A stretch of DNA of 64,000 nucleotides from Bacillus haynesii (GTDB lineage Bacteria; Bacillota; Bacilli; Bacillales; Bacillaceae): contig NZ_MRBL01000013.1 in assembly GCF_001969855.1 (NCBI RefSeq), positions 163,914 through 227,913 on the forward strand. The letters run 5' to 3'. Below, one piece after another: positions 47,435 to 55,428 of this stretch. Made by a program: the position numbers and the translations under genes. Under the pieces are notes generated by a model, which was given only the letters and a program-made list of their open reading frames with translations, was not told where the DNA came from and made no database searches. The stretch's first letter is position 1; every line of letters begins with the position of its first letter.

Positions 47435-48178
47435 ATGCTTGTGATCAAAGGGCTGAATAAATCCTTCGGCGAAAATGAAATCTTAAAAAAAATCGATCTG
47501 AACATCGAAAAAGGAAAAGTGATCGCCATTTTAGGGCCGTCCGGTTCCGGCAAGACGACGCTGCTTCGCTGCCTGAACGCTTTGGAAACTCCAAACCGCG
47601 GCATTCTTTCTTTTGACGATTTCACCATCGACTTTTCCAAGAAAAATAAACCGGCTGACCTCCTCCGCCTGCGGAGAAAGTCAGGAATGGTATTCCAGGC
47701 CTATCACCTGTTCCCGCACCGAACCGTGCTCGAAAATGTGATGGAAGGGCCTGTAAAAGTGCAAAAGCGCAATAAACAGGAAGTCAAAAAGGAAGCTGTT
47801 CAGCTGCTGCAAAAGGTCGGCCTTGAAGACAAAATGGACCTCTATCCATTCCAGCTTTCCGGGGGACAGCAGCAGCGCGTCGGCATCGCCCGCGCCCTGG
47901 CCATCAAGCCTGAACTGATGCTTTTTGACGAGCCTACATCGGCGCTTGATCCCGAGCTGGTCGGTGAAGTGCTGAAAGTCATGAAAGACCTTGCGAATGA
48001 GGGCTGGACGATGGTTGTCGTCACCCACGAAATCAAATTCGCGCAGGATGTCGCAGACGAAGTCGTCTTTATCGACGGCGGCGTCATCGTCGAACAGGGT
48101 CCGCCTGAACAAATTTTCTCAGCCCCTAAGGAAGAACGAACAAAACAGTTTTTAAACCGGATTTTGAATCCTGTATAA
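47435..48178 (+). CDS. tcyC: L-cystine ABC transporter ATPase TcyC
   Basis: ATP-binding subunit of the TcyABC importer, 247 aa as in B. subtilis. Walker A is GPSGSGKTT, the Q loop [12 protein letters not shown], the signature [15 protein letters not shown] and Walker [15 protein letters not shown], with the switch His in VVTHE. AAGGAGGG lies nine bases before the ATG. Last gene before a bidirectional terminator. Confidence 0.94.
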   Translation: MLVIKGLNKSFGENEILKKIDLNIEKGKVIAILGPSGSGKTTLLRCLNALETPNRGILSFDDFTIDFSKKNKPADLLRLRRKSGMVFQAYHLFPHRTVLENVMEGPVKVQKRNKQEVKKEAVQLLQKVGLEDKMDLYPFQLSGGQQQRVGIARALAIKPELMLFDEPTSALDPELVGEVLKVMKDLANEGWTMVVVTHEIKFAQDVADEVVFIDGGVIVEQGPPEQIFSAPKEERTKQFLNRILNPV

Positions 48179-48182
48179 ACAA

Positions 48183-48212
48183 AACAGCCTGATCTCTCTG
48201 GATCAGGCTGTT
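48183..48212. terminator. Bidirectional terminator between tcyC and tlpC
   Basis: Perfect 12-base stem AACAGCCTGATC / GATCAGGCTGTT, loop TCTCTG, between convergent genes; followed by CTTTTTAT on the plus strand and preceded by an A-rich run. Confidence 0.92.
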
Positions 48213-48216
48213 CTTT

Positions 48217-49941
48217 TTATTCAGCGGCCAGTTTAAACTTGGATGCCGCTTGATTCAATTCTTCAGACAAAGCGGAGAGCTGCTGAATGGCCGATGCGAT
48301 TTCCTGCATGCCTGCGCTTTGCTGCTCCGCTGCAGCCGCGACTTCTTCAGAACCTGCCGCCTGCTCTTCGGTAACGGAGGAAATCTGCTCCATCGCAGAC
48401 GAAATGTTTTGATACGATTTTTCGACTTTTAACAAAGACTGCAGCAATTGATCGGTGCGTTCGGCAAATTGAGAGATCCCTTTAAAAATCCCTGAAAAAT
48501 TCTCGTATGTGCCATTGATTAAAATCTGCCCTTTGTCAACCGCTTCGTTTCCTTCCTGAATGCGTTCCATGACAAGCCGGCTGCTCTCCTGCGTGCCCGC
48601 GACAAGCTGGGAAACGGATAAAGCGGCATCTGCCGAGCGTTCAGAAAGCTTTCTGACTTCTCCCGCAACAACTGCAAAGCCCTGACCTTCTTCACCGACC
48701 CGGGCGGCTTCAATGGAAGCATTGAGCGCCAGCAAATTCGTCTGTTCGGCAATAGAGGAAATCATACCGATGACTTTTTCAATTTCTTCAGTATGGTTTT
48801 GCATCTCTGCTGCCGCTTGTTTGGACTCTTCCATCACGTTTTTAATCGTCTGGGTCTGCCGCAATGTTTCTTCGACAAGCTCCTGCCCGGTCTTGGAATC
48901 CTTGCTTACGCCTTCGGCAACGTTCTTCATCTCGTTTACTTCTTCTGTGACATGTGAAAGCTGATGATCGATTTCGGCAGCCGATGTATGGCAATCCGAA
49001 ACGGAAGAGACAACTTCGTTGATTCCCTCGCTCATGCTGTTCATCGATTCAGCCACCTGGACCGCGCTTTCGCTCGATTCAGACGATACATTTTTCAGCT
49101 GGAGGCTCGTCTTGGATACCTCTTCAGAGGAGGCTGAAATATGTCCGATCAATTGGTGTAAATTTTCGCTCATCCGCTTGAACGATTCGGCGAGTTTTCC
49201 CGCTTCATCACGGCTCTTGACGGAAATGTCAGCCGATAGATCGCCGTCGGCAATTTTTTCTGAAGCCTTCATCAGCTGCCTGATCGGCTTCGCGATGTAA
49301 GAACCGAGCAAATAGGCCATGACCATGCCAAGCAGCAAAACAAATGCTGAGATCGCAATTGTATACCATTTCGCTTTTGCCGCTGTCGCCGGAATCACGG
49401 AAGCATCAAGGTCGATCCCCAAAATTCCGACCTTTTCGCCTGAGCCGTTCTCAAGCGGCAGAAAAATTGACTGGTGGATGCCGTATTCGTCCTCATACAC
49501 ATCGCTTACCGTCTCTTTGTTTGTCGACAAAGCTTCTTTCATTTCGGGAGAAAAGCTGTAATCCGTGCCGAAATCATCGGACGTATCCGACAGCACGAGA
49601 ATCCGCTCCTTCCCGCCCTCATTGGAAAGGATATAGATATTCTCAAGTTTGTTTTTCTTTTTCAGGCTGTCCACAGCCATTTTTGTCTGCTTGTAAAGCG
49701 GGTTATCTGCGGAATCGATCTCAAGCGGATTCCCGTCCAGACGTTTGATTTGGTTTTCAGCAAGATGAATATCGGTATAAAGGCGGTTTTGGAACTGCTG
49801 TTTCAGCTGCTCTGACAAGTCTTTACTGATAAAAGTAAACACAGCTGAAAATGATGCGATCGTGATCAAAAGCACTAAAGCGACGCCAATCATAATTTTG
49901 ACTGAAATGTGTTCTGTTAGCTTTTTCTTCAACGTTTTCAT
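48217..49941 (-). CDS. tlpC: Methyl-accepting chemotaxis protein TlpC
   Basis: Chemoreceptor of 574 aa, near the length of B. subtilis TlpC and in the same place beside tcyC. It has an N-terminal membrane segment (about 16-38), an extracytoplasmic Cache-like domain ([20 protein letters not shown], then [10 protein letters not shown]), a second segment near 195-217, HAMP, and a signalling domain with the tip sequence [26 protein letters not shown] lies eight bases before the ATG and overlaps the end of the decarboxylase gene, so the two are probably one transcript. The ligand is unknown. Confidence 0.9.
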   Translation of the reverse strand: MKTLKKKLTEHISVKIMIGVALVLLITIASFSAVFTFISKDLSEQLKQQFQNRLYTDIHLAENQIKRLDGNPLEIDSADNPLYKQTKMAVDSLKKKNKLENIYILSNEGGKERILVLSDTSDDFGTDYSFSPEMKEALSTNKETVSDVYEDEYGIHQSIFLPLENGSGEKVGILGIDLDASVIPATAAKAKWYTIAISAFVLLLGMVMAYLLGSYIAKPIRQLMKASEKIADGDLSADISVKSRDEAGKLAESFKRMSENLHQLIGHISASSEEVSKTSLQLKNVSSESSESAVQVAESMNSMSEGINEVVSSVSDCHTSAAEIDHQLSHVTEEVNEMKNVAEGVSKDSKTGQELVEETLRQTQTIKNVMEESKQAAAEMQNHTEEIEKVIGMISSIAEQTNLLALNASIEAARVGEEGQGFAVVAGEVRKLSERSADAALSVSQLVAGTQESSRLVMERIQEGNEAVDKGQILINGTYENFSGIFKGISQFAERTDQLLQSLLKVEKSYQNISSAMEQISSVTEEQAAGSEEVAAAAEQQSAGMQEIASAIQQLSALSEELNQAASKFKLAAE

Positions 49942-49955
49942 CGTCTATATCCCCT

Positions 49956-51617
49956 TTAATTTGTCATGAGAGATCCATGCTCCCGGCAGACTTCCTTAAT
50001 ATTTTCTTTTAAATAATCGATAATTCCCGGGACATGTTCAGGCATGGTATACGGAGAAATGACGAAAAATTTGCTGACGCAAAGCGGTATCTCAGTCCCT
50101 TCACAGGACTTCACAAGCAAGTGTTTTTTCGTATCGCCAAAAAACATCTTGTCCCTTTTTGTTCCGAGCTTCTCAAATAATTTTTCAGTGAGTGCATTGT
50201 TTCTTTCCAGCTCTTGAATGGTGCATGCTCCCGATAATTCGTCTTCAAATCTCGGCGCACCTTCAGGATAAATGCGAAACAGCGTAGACATGCCGCAGTT
50301 GTCCGGGTTCACAATATCGGCTTCCGGAATCTGCTGAGACAGCTGTTCCCTAAAATGCAGGTTGACTTCAAGGAACTGGGCGAGCAGCTTTTGATAGCCT
50401 TCATAGCCAAATGCCATCAGCGCGCTGTACATACTGATCGAACTGGCCATGCGCGAACATTCCAGCGTGTAGCCCGTATGGTAGTCCCCATAGCCGCGGT
50501 GGCCGACATACGGCGTCTCATCAGGATCCAGATCGATCCGTTTTAAGTCATTGCGATCCTTCACAAGAAACAGGCTTGTCACATAAGGCGTCTGCCCGAG
50601 CTTCTGAAAATCAAAGCAAAGCGAATCGGCTGCATGCAGATGTCTCATTTTTTCCTGAATCGGTTTGATCATGCTGAGGACGCCGGGACTGAAGGATAAA
50701 GCGTTCTCATTCAGATCGTACTCATTAAAAAAGGCAAAAAATCCTCCCAAGGCGGAATCGGCGTGGATATGCGGAACCGGCAGCCCGAAGCTCTTCGCCG
50801 TTTCTTCAGCCGCACGGCGGACAGCGCTCACATCATCGATGCCGATCGCATCTGTTGTTCCTGTCGTAGCCACGATATAAACGGGAATGCCCCCGGCTTC
50901 GCAGACTTGTCTAAGCTTCGCTCGTAAATCTTCGGTATCCATGGAATGGTCGAGATTTGTTTTGACTTTAATTAAATGATCGCTCCCGAGTCCTGCAGCT
51001 TCCATCGACTTATACAAGCTGTAATGAGCCGCTTCAGAACAAAACGCATAGAAATTGCCGGGAACTCCTTCTTTTAGGGATGACGGCGCCATTTTTGCAA
51101 TTGCAATTCTGAGGCCGCTGTATACCGCACCTTGTCCTCCCCACGTCGTATATCCTCCGCTTGTTTCGGCATCATACCCCGCAAGCTTTGACATCATCGC
51201 CGTAACTTTCACTTCCGCCTCCGCTCCGGCTGGACCGTACACATCCCACAGGTTGTTGCCATTGACCATAAACGCCGTTAGCATGCCTAATATCCCCGGG
51301 ATGCTGGCCATCGGCAGAATGTTCGTGAAAAAGTATTTGGTGTGATACGGATGGCCGTGCAACAGCTTCAACAGCTCTTCGTTAACCTCTTTCATCGGCG
51401 CACCTTCATGTGGAATCCGACTCTCTGCAACCAGCTTTTCATAAAAGAAGCCCTCACGGTTCTTCTCGCCGTCAAGGTTGACCTGATCCGGATTTTTCAG
51501 CTTGTCCACTCCCTCGATCAGCTGCTCGATCAATGATAGGAATTCGTTTCTTTTCGCTTCATTTCCGTCTTCGCTCGGAAACCATCTCTGTACATCCGGT
51601 GTATTGCGTTGCTGCAT
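49956..51617 (-). CDS. PLP-dependent group II amino-acid decarboxylase
   Basis: Enzyme of 553 aa in the pyridoxal-dependent decarboxylase (group II, Glu/Tyr/aromatic) superfamily. Visible features are TSGGYTTWGGQGAVYSGLRIA (PLP-phosphate region), CSEAAHYSLYKSMEAAGLGS, IVATTGTTDAIGIDDV, HIHADSALGGFFAF (PLP Asp and Ala) and the probable Schiff-base Lys in CFDFQKLGQTPYV. The usual DxHK is replaced by DFQK, a divergent form, so the substrate (Glu, Asp, Tyr or another amino acid) cannot be assigned. AGGAGA precedes the ATG. It is 14 bases upstream of tlpC on the same strand. Confidence 0.85.
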   Translation of the reverse strand: MQQRNTPDVQRWFPSEDGNEAKRNEFLSLIEQLIEGVDKLKNPDQVNLDGEKNREGFFYEKLVAESRIPHEGAPMKEVNEELLKLLHGHPYHTKYFFTNILPMASIPGILGMLTAFMVNGNNLWDVYGPAGAEAEVKVTAMMSKLAGYDAETSGGYTTWGGQGAVYSGLRIAIAKMAPSSLKEGVPGNFYAFCSEAAHYSLYKSMEAAGLGSDHLIKVKTNLDHSMDTEDLRAKLRQVCEAGGIPVYIVATTGTTDAIGIDDVSAVRRAAEETAKSFGLPVPHIHADSALGGFFAFFNEYDLNENALSFSPGVLSMIKPIQEKMRHLHAADSLCFDFQKLGQTPYVTSLFLVKDRNDLKRIDLDPDETPYVGHRGYGDYHTGYTLECSRMASSISMYSALMAFGYEGYQKLLAQFLEVNLHFREQLSQQIPEADIVNPDNCGMSTLFRIYPEGAPRFEDELSGACTIQELERNNALTEKLFEKLGTKRDKMFFGDTKKHLLVKSCEGTEIPLCVSKFFVISPYTMPEHVPGIIDYLKENIKEVCREHGSLMTN

Positions 51618-51757
51618 GATTTTCTCTCCTGCCTTGTCTTTTATATTTCAGAAAAAGATTTCACTTGCCATATCGGTATAATATTCCTATATTTTTAGGC
51701 TTTCGCTCAAAAAGTTCATGAAATTGTTTTATCTTTTACATTTTCTTTCAAATAAAA

Positions 51758-51786
51758 AAACTTCTTAACAATAGATTAAGAAGTTT
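51758..51786. terminator. Terminator-like hairpin between divergent genes
   Basis: Perfect 11-base stem AAACTTCTTAA / TTAAGAAGTTT with loop CAATAGA, flanked by an A8 run on the left and TTTTT on the right, so it could act on both strands. Its place between two divergent genes, neither ending here, is unexpected. Confidence 0.65.
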
Positions 51787-51853
51787 TTGAATCATTTGAG
51801 CGCTATTTCCGTACAATAGAATGATAAATTCATATTGGAAAGGATTTCTTAAA

Positions 51854-52102
51854 ATGAAACACGAAAAAGGGAAAAAGACATTCAGTATGAGAATGGTGCT
51901 CAATCTGGCCGGTCTATTCGCCTTTATCAGCATGACAGTCGGCGCATATACCCAGGCTTATTACTTGGATGAACATCTCGAACTCCGCCGCTTCACATAC
52001 ATGACGGCATTAGAGTGGAAAGAATTTTTATTGTTTGTGTCCGGGACGGCCGTCATCTATTTCGTTTTGGCAAACGTTCTTTTATACAAGAAAAAACGCT
52101 GA
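51854..52102 (+). CDS. Small two-helix membrane protein (82 aa), unknown
   Basis: Protein with a basic N terminus (MKHEKGKKTFSMR), a first hydrophobic segment (about 15-36), a charged loop (LDEHLELRRFTYMTALEWKE) and a second segment (about 55-76) ending in KKKR. The ATG at 51854 has AAAGGA nine bases upstream; an ATG at 51821 lacks a ribosome site. I do not recognise the family. It converges on the small membrane gene that follows. Confidence 0.65.
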   Translation: MKHEKGKKTFSMRMVLNLAGLFAFISMTVGAYTQAYYLDEHLELRRFTYMTALEWKEFLLFVSGTAVIYFVLANVLLYKKKR

Positions 52103-52110
52103 AGAAAGGA

Positions 52111-52299
52111 TTAGTGCTTTCGCCTTCGCCATTCCTTCATTTCCTCTATAAAGGCAAGATACAGACAGACGATTAAGGCAATGATCAAAGCGATCCAAAC
52201 GGGCATCGCCAGAAAAGGTGCATAGTTCAATATAAACAACAGCGCCAGACAGGCTAAAAAAGCAAGACAGATCAGCCTAACTAAAAAAATCAACGCCAT
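52111..52299 (-). CDS. Small membrane protein (62 aa), unknown
   Basis: Almost wholly hydrophobic protein, MALIFLVRLICLAFLACLAL at the start, a second segment near 25-50 and a charged C terminus IEEMKEWRRRKH. AAAGGAGGGG directly precedes the ATG. The open frame extends upstream without a ribosome site. Possibly made together with the short reading frame overlapping its 5' side. No function assigned. Confidence 0.6.
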   Translation of the reverse strand: MALIFLVRLICLAFLACLALLFILNYAPFLAMPVWIALIIALIVCLYLAFIEEMKEWRRRKH

Positions 52300-52508
52300 T
52301 CCCCTCCTTTTTTCATAAAATCTGCTGTTTTTCCGCTGCATACTGCTGAATCGCAATGAACAAAGAGCCAGCATACAAGAACGTCCCAAACTCCCGGTTC
52401 GCCCATCGGCTCTGTCAAATAGGACTGGCCGATGATACTTCCGTCGACAGAAACAAAAATGTCCCGGACCACTATCGACTGTAAAGGCTCTGAATTACTC
52501 TCCTCCAT
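52290..52508 (-). CDS. Doubtful 72-aa reading frame upstream of the small membrane gene
   Basis: The first half, IVVRDIFVSVDGSIIGQSYL, has protein-like composition, the second half less so. It overlaps the next gene's start by ten bases in the manner of coupled genes, but I see no ribosome site before its ATG. It could be a real small gene, a decayed one or chance. Together with the upstream 160 bases it fills the gap before yczE. Confidence 0.3.
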   Translation of the reverse strand: MEESNSEPLQSIVVRDIFVSVDGSIIGQSYLTEPMGEPGVWDVLVCWLFVHCDSAVCSGKTADFMKKGGEWR

Positions 52509-52605
52509 GATGGAAAATGCATCCCACAGCTATCATACATCATTTTCATCAATTGGAATATAATCATAATTATGTAAATTGAAGAGGCACATGCCGAAAT
52601 CCACA

Positions 52606-52634
52606 TTTATCCGTTCTGAAGAATGTGATACAAT
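52606..52634 (+). promoter_or_regulatory. Extended -10 promoter of yczE
   Basis: TGATACAAT (TACAAT at 52629-52634 with the extended TG at 52626) lies about 36 bases before the TTG start; the -35 at 52606-52611, TTTATC, is poor. Confidence 0.5.
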
Positions 52635-52670
52635 GACAATCGATTGTTTTTTTGAAAAGAGGGGAATCCA

Positions 52671-53333
52671 TTGAAGCGGGAACTTGTTTTGCGCTGGCTT
52701 TTTTATTTTGTCGGATTGATTGTTTTGTCTTTCGGGGTTTCTCTTACGATTGAAGGGAAAGTGCTCGGCATCGGTCCTTGGGATGCGTTTCACTACGCGC
52801 TGTATATGCTTTTGGGCCTTACGGTCGGCCAATGGGCAATTATTGTCGGGGCGGTCATCGTAGGTTTAACGTCCTTATTTACAAAAGCATGGCCGAAAAT
52901 CGGCGCCGTGCTTAATATGCTGTTAATCGGTATTTTTATAGATTTCTTTACTTATATTCTTCCAGACCCGGAAACGTATATTTCAAGCACTGTCGTATTC
53001 GTGATCGGCGTCATTTTTATCGGTTACGGAGTCGGCATTTATGTGTCGGCCGATCTCGGTGCGGGTCCGCGTGACTCCCTGATGCTTTTGATTTCCGAGA
53101 AAACGGGCTGGAACGTTCAGTGGGTCCGCAACGGAATGGAGCTGACGATTTTATTGATCGGCTGGCTGCTCGGCGGACCGATCGGCATCGGCACTGTTTT
53201 AACTGCTATTTTAACAGGCCTGATTTTGCGGTTTTCTTTGCCGCAGTCCAAACAGCTTTTAAAAGCAGCAATGACAGGAAGGCGTATCAGAGCTGCCAAG
53301 CCTGTACATATGTCGCTGAAAAAAAACGGATGA
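52671..53333 (+). CDS. yczE: YczE membrane protein
   Basis: Integral membrane protein of 220 aa with five or six hydrophobic segments and the family's GIGPWDAFHYALYMLLGLTVG and GAGPRDSLMLLISEKTGW repeats. YczE lies beside sfp in several bacilli and has been linked to lipopeptide production in B. amyloliquefaciens by a mechanism that is not understood. TTG start with GAGGGGA six bases upstream. It is transcribed alone here, ending at a strong terminator, with a damaged regulator and an esterase gene between it and sfp. Confidence 0.9.
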   Translation: MKRELVLRWLFYFVGLIVLSFGVSLTIEGKVLGIGPWDAFHYALYMLLGLTVGQWAIIVGAVIVGLTSLFTKAWPKIGAVLNMLLIGIFIDFFTYILPDPETYISSTVVFVIGVIFIGYGVGIYVSADLGAGPRDSLMLLISEKTGWNVQWVRNGMELTILLIGWLLGGPIGIGTVLTAILTGLILRFSLPQSKQLLKAAMTGRRIRAAKPVHMSLKKNG

Positions 53334-53350
53334 GCGTTTCATCCGTTTTT
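53322..53350. terminator. Terminator overlapping the yczE stop codon
   Basis: Perfect stem AAAAACGGATGA / TCATCCGTTTTT with loop GCGTT; the TGA stop of yczE is part of the left arm. The A-rich left arm lets it also end the convergent regulator transcript. Confidence 0.88.
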
Positions 53351-53355
53351 CTTAT

Positions 53356-53811
53356 TTATATTTTCTTCTTGACTACCGGTATCCAAATCTCGGTGATGTG
53401 GTCTTGCGCCATAATATCCCCGTCTTTCGGATAGGCTTCATATTGCGGCGCGTTCACCAGTTCATAGCCCGTCGCCGGAAACCATTCTGAGAAGATCCTT
53501 TCCCATGTGGCTTGAACAGCCGGATTGACGGGACCGATGGCCTCAAATACGGCCCAAGTTGCGGCGGGAATCGGTTTTTCGACACAGCCGGCAGGCGTGT
53601 CGGCGGTTGTTTTTTCGACCCCGATGACATAATTGAACGTATCGGCTTGATCGTTAAAATCCATGCAGACGCCAAGGAAGCCGAGCGGACCGATATAATA
53701 ATGAAATTTCGAACAGTATGCGATTTTGGCGATTTCTTCGTGTTTCAGCGGCTGATCGAAGTGCTTTTCAATATAATCGATGCTTTCAGCCAAACGATTC
53801 AGAATTTCCAT
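53356..53811 (-). CDS. AraC-type regulator remnant with GyrI-like domain (internal deletion)
   Basis: A 151-residue frame that starts like an AraC regulator, MEILNRLAESIDYIEKHFDQ, then HEEIAKIAYCSKFHY, and then changes abruptly, within the first helix-turn-helix, to the middle of a GyrI-like ligand-binding domain (IGPLGFLGVCMDFND, later GCVEKPIPAATWAVFEAIGP and ITEIWIPVVKKKI). A full-length relative would have some 70-100 more residues covering the second DNA-binding helix-turn-helix and the start of the effector domain. The fusion is in frame near 53700. It can hardly bind DNA normally. The ATG at 53811 has GAGAGGAG eight bases upstream. Confidence 0.7.
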   Translation of the reverse strand: MEILNRLAESIDYIEKHFDQPLKHEEIAKIAYCSKFHYYIGPLGFLGVCMDFNDQADTFNYVIGVEKTTADTPAGCVEKPIPAATWAVFEAIGPVNPAVQATWERIFSEWFPATGYELVNAPQYEAYPKDGDIMAQDHITEIWIPVVKKKI

Positions 53812-53851
53812 TGCTTCCACTCCTCTCGTTTACAACGATACTTCATGCCAA

Positions 53852-54667
53852 TCAGAAATTCCTGTCATTCCGTGCGCTGTTGTGACAGGAGCCGAACAGC
53901 CATTTGACGGCTTCCGGAAAACGCTTCGCAAACCTCTCAAGCCGATGTGAGCCTCCTTCATCAATGACAAATTTCAGTTCTTTTTCAGAGACGGCGCTTT
54001 CGGTTAGCAGGCTGAAGGCTTCCTTCGTCCTCGGTATCATCTCCTTCTGCAGATTATCCCTGTCTGCCCCTTCCGTACTTCCGACATCCATATAAATGCG
54101 CAGATGCTCATTTTCAAAGCGGTTATTCTTCATAAACTCGGTCATTCCTTCAAACCAGAAAGACCCTGACAAAGATCCGATTTTCCCAAAGGTCTCCGAT
54201 GCTAAATAAGCCGTGTAAACCGAGATCAATCCGCCGAACGACTTTCCGATAATTCCTGTATGTTCACGGCTTGGATTCGTTCGGTAGTACCGGTCGATAT
54301 AGGGCTTGAGCCGATTTGCCAAAAAAGCGGCATATTCGTTTCCCTTCCCGCCGTACTCCCGTTTATTCGGCAGCAAATGCGGTTTGGGAAAAGGCGTGTA
54401 TTCGCTTTCCCTGTCTTGTGGAGCCACTCCGACCAGCAGCAATTCCGGCACTTCCTGATTCGAAAACAGCTTTTCGATTGAGCGCAAACTGTTGCTGAAG
54501 GCCGGATCGAATAAATCTCCCAGGTCGTGTACGTATAGAACGGGATAGCGGTTTTCACCGCTCCCGTATGAAGGAGGAAGATAGATCAAAAGCTCCCTCC
54601 CGAAGCATGTATCTTTTATCAATGTTCCGTCTATCATGTTCATTATTCCATTCTGCACAAGTATCAT
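53852..54667 (-). CDS. Alpha/beta-hydrolase esterase (enterochelin-esterase-like, BesA/YbbA type)
   Basis: Esterase-D/Fes-type hydrolase of 271 aa. The nucleophile Ser is in GIIGKSFGGL (GxSxG), an acid Asp candidate in RIYMDVGSTEG and the His in DEGGSHRLERF; YPVLYVHDLGDLF forms the oxyanion region. Related B. subtilis BesA cleaves the bacillibactin trilactone, but this copy lies beside sfp, so the substrate is unproven. The ATG at 54667 is chosen because AGGAAAG lies seven bases upstream; the open frame runs on to 55042 antisense to sfp with no signal. Divergent from sfp. Confidence 0.82.
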   Translation of the reverse strand: MILVQNGIMNMIDGTLIKDTCFGRELLIYLPPSYGSGENRYPVLYVHDLGDLFDPAFSNSLRSIEKLFSNQEVPELLLVGVAPQDRESEYTPFPKPHLLPNKREYGGKGNEYAAFLANRLKPYIDRYYRTNPSREHTGIIGKSFGGLISVYTAYLASETFGKIGSLSGSFWFEGMTEFMKNNRFENEHLRIYMDVGSTEGADRDNLQKEMIPRTKEAFSLLTESAVSEKELKFVIDEGGSHRLERFAKRFPEAVKWLFGSCHNSARNDRNF

Positions 54668-54736
54668 GCCTATCTTTCCTGCTGTCTGTTTGCTAAAATG
54701 AAAGCAGAAAAATATCATGTGAAGAGGTTGCGTTTG

Positions 54737-55414
54737 ATGAAGATTTACGCCGTTTATATGGATCAGCTGCCGGAAGCCGGTCAATTTAACCGAATGATGG
54801 CCATGGTGTCTGAAGAAAAGCGAAAAAAAGTGGGCAGATACAGATATCCCGAAGATGCCAGCCGGACGCTGATCGGGGAAGTGCTGGCGAGGCACATCAT
54901 CAGCGAAACGTTTCATTTGCCGAATGATCAGATCCGTTTTACGGAAGGAAGGTACGGCAAACCGGCTGCTGAAGGCCTGAACGACTTTCATTTCAACATT
55001 TCCCACTCCGGAAAATGGATCGTGTGCGGAGCCGGCACGCATCCGATCGGAGTGGATGTCGAAACGATCAAGCCGATCAATTTCGACATTGCCAAGCGGT
55101 TTTTTTCACCTTCCGAGCACCATGATCTCATGGAAAAGGACGAATCAGAACGCCTGTCGTATTTCTATCATTTGTGGACGATGAAAGAAAGCTTTATCAA
55201 ACAGGCGGGAAAAGGCTTGTCTCTGCCGCTTGATTCCTTCTCCGTCAAGCTGAACGAGCAGGGGCGCGCTTCGGTGAAAACTCCCCCGGGCTATCCGTCT
55301 TGCTATATACAAGCCTATGAAATTGACCCCGGCTATAAGATGGCGGTGTGTTCCGCCGCGCCTGAATTTCCCGACCGCATTGTGATGAAAAGCTGCGCTG
55401 AACTGTCAATGCTT
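54737..55414 (+). CDS. sfp: 4'-phosphopantetheinyl transferase Sfp
   Basis: Transfers phosphopantetheine from CoA to carrier domains of peptide synthetases, here LchAA-AC. The start at 54737 (GAAGAGGT eight bases upstream) places the Mg2+/catalytic residues at D107 and E109 (IGVDVE) and E151 (WTMKESFIKQ), the same numbers as in B. subtilis Sfp, and NISHSGKW is the CoA-binding stretch. No frameshift or truncation is seen, so the lipopeptide pathway can be active. The frame is open upstream to 54698 without a ribosome site. The stop codon is at 55415-55417. Confidence 0.95.
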
Positions 55415-55428
55415 TAAAAAGTCCCGGC

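Noticed and set aside
54668..55042. Upstream extension of the esterase frame, antisense to sfp
   Set aside because: No ribosome site, no family homology in the added 125 residues, and it lies wholly over sfp and its promoter.
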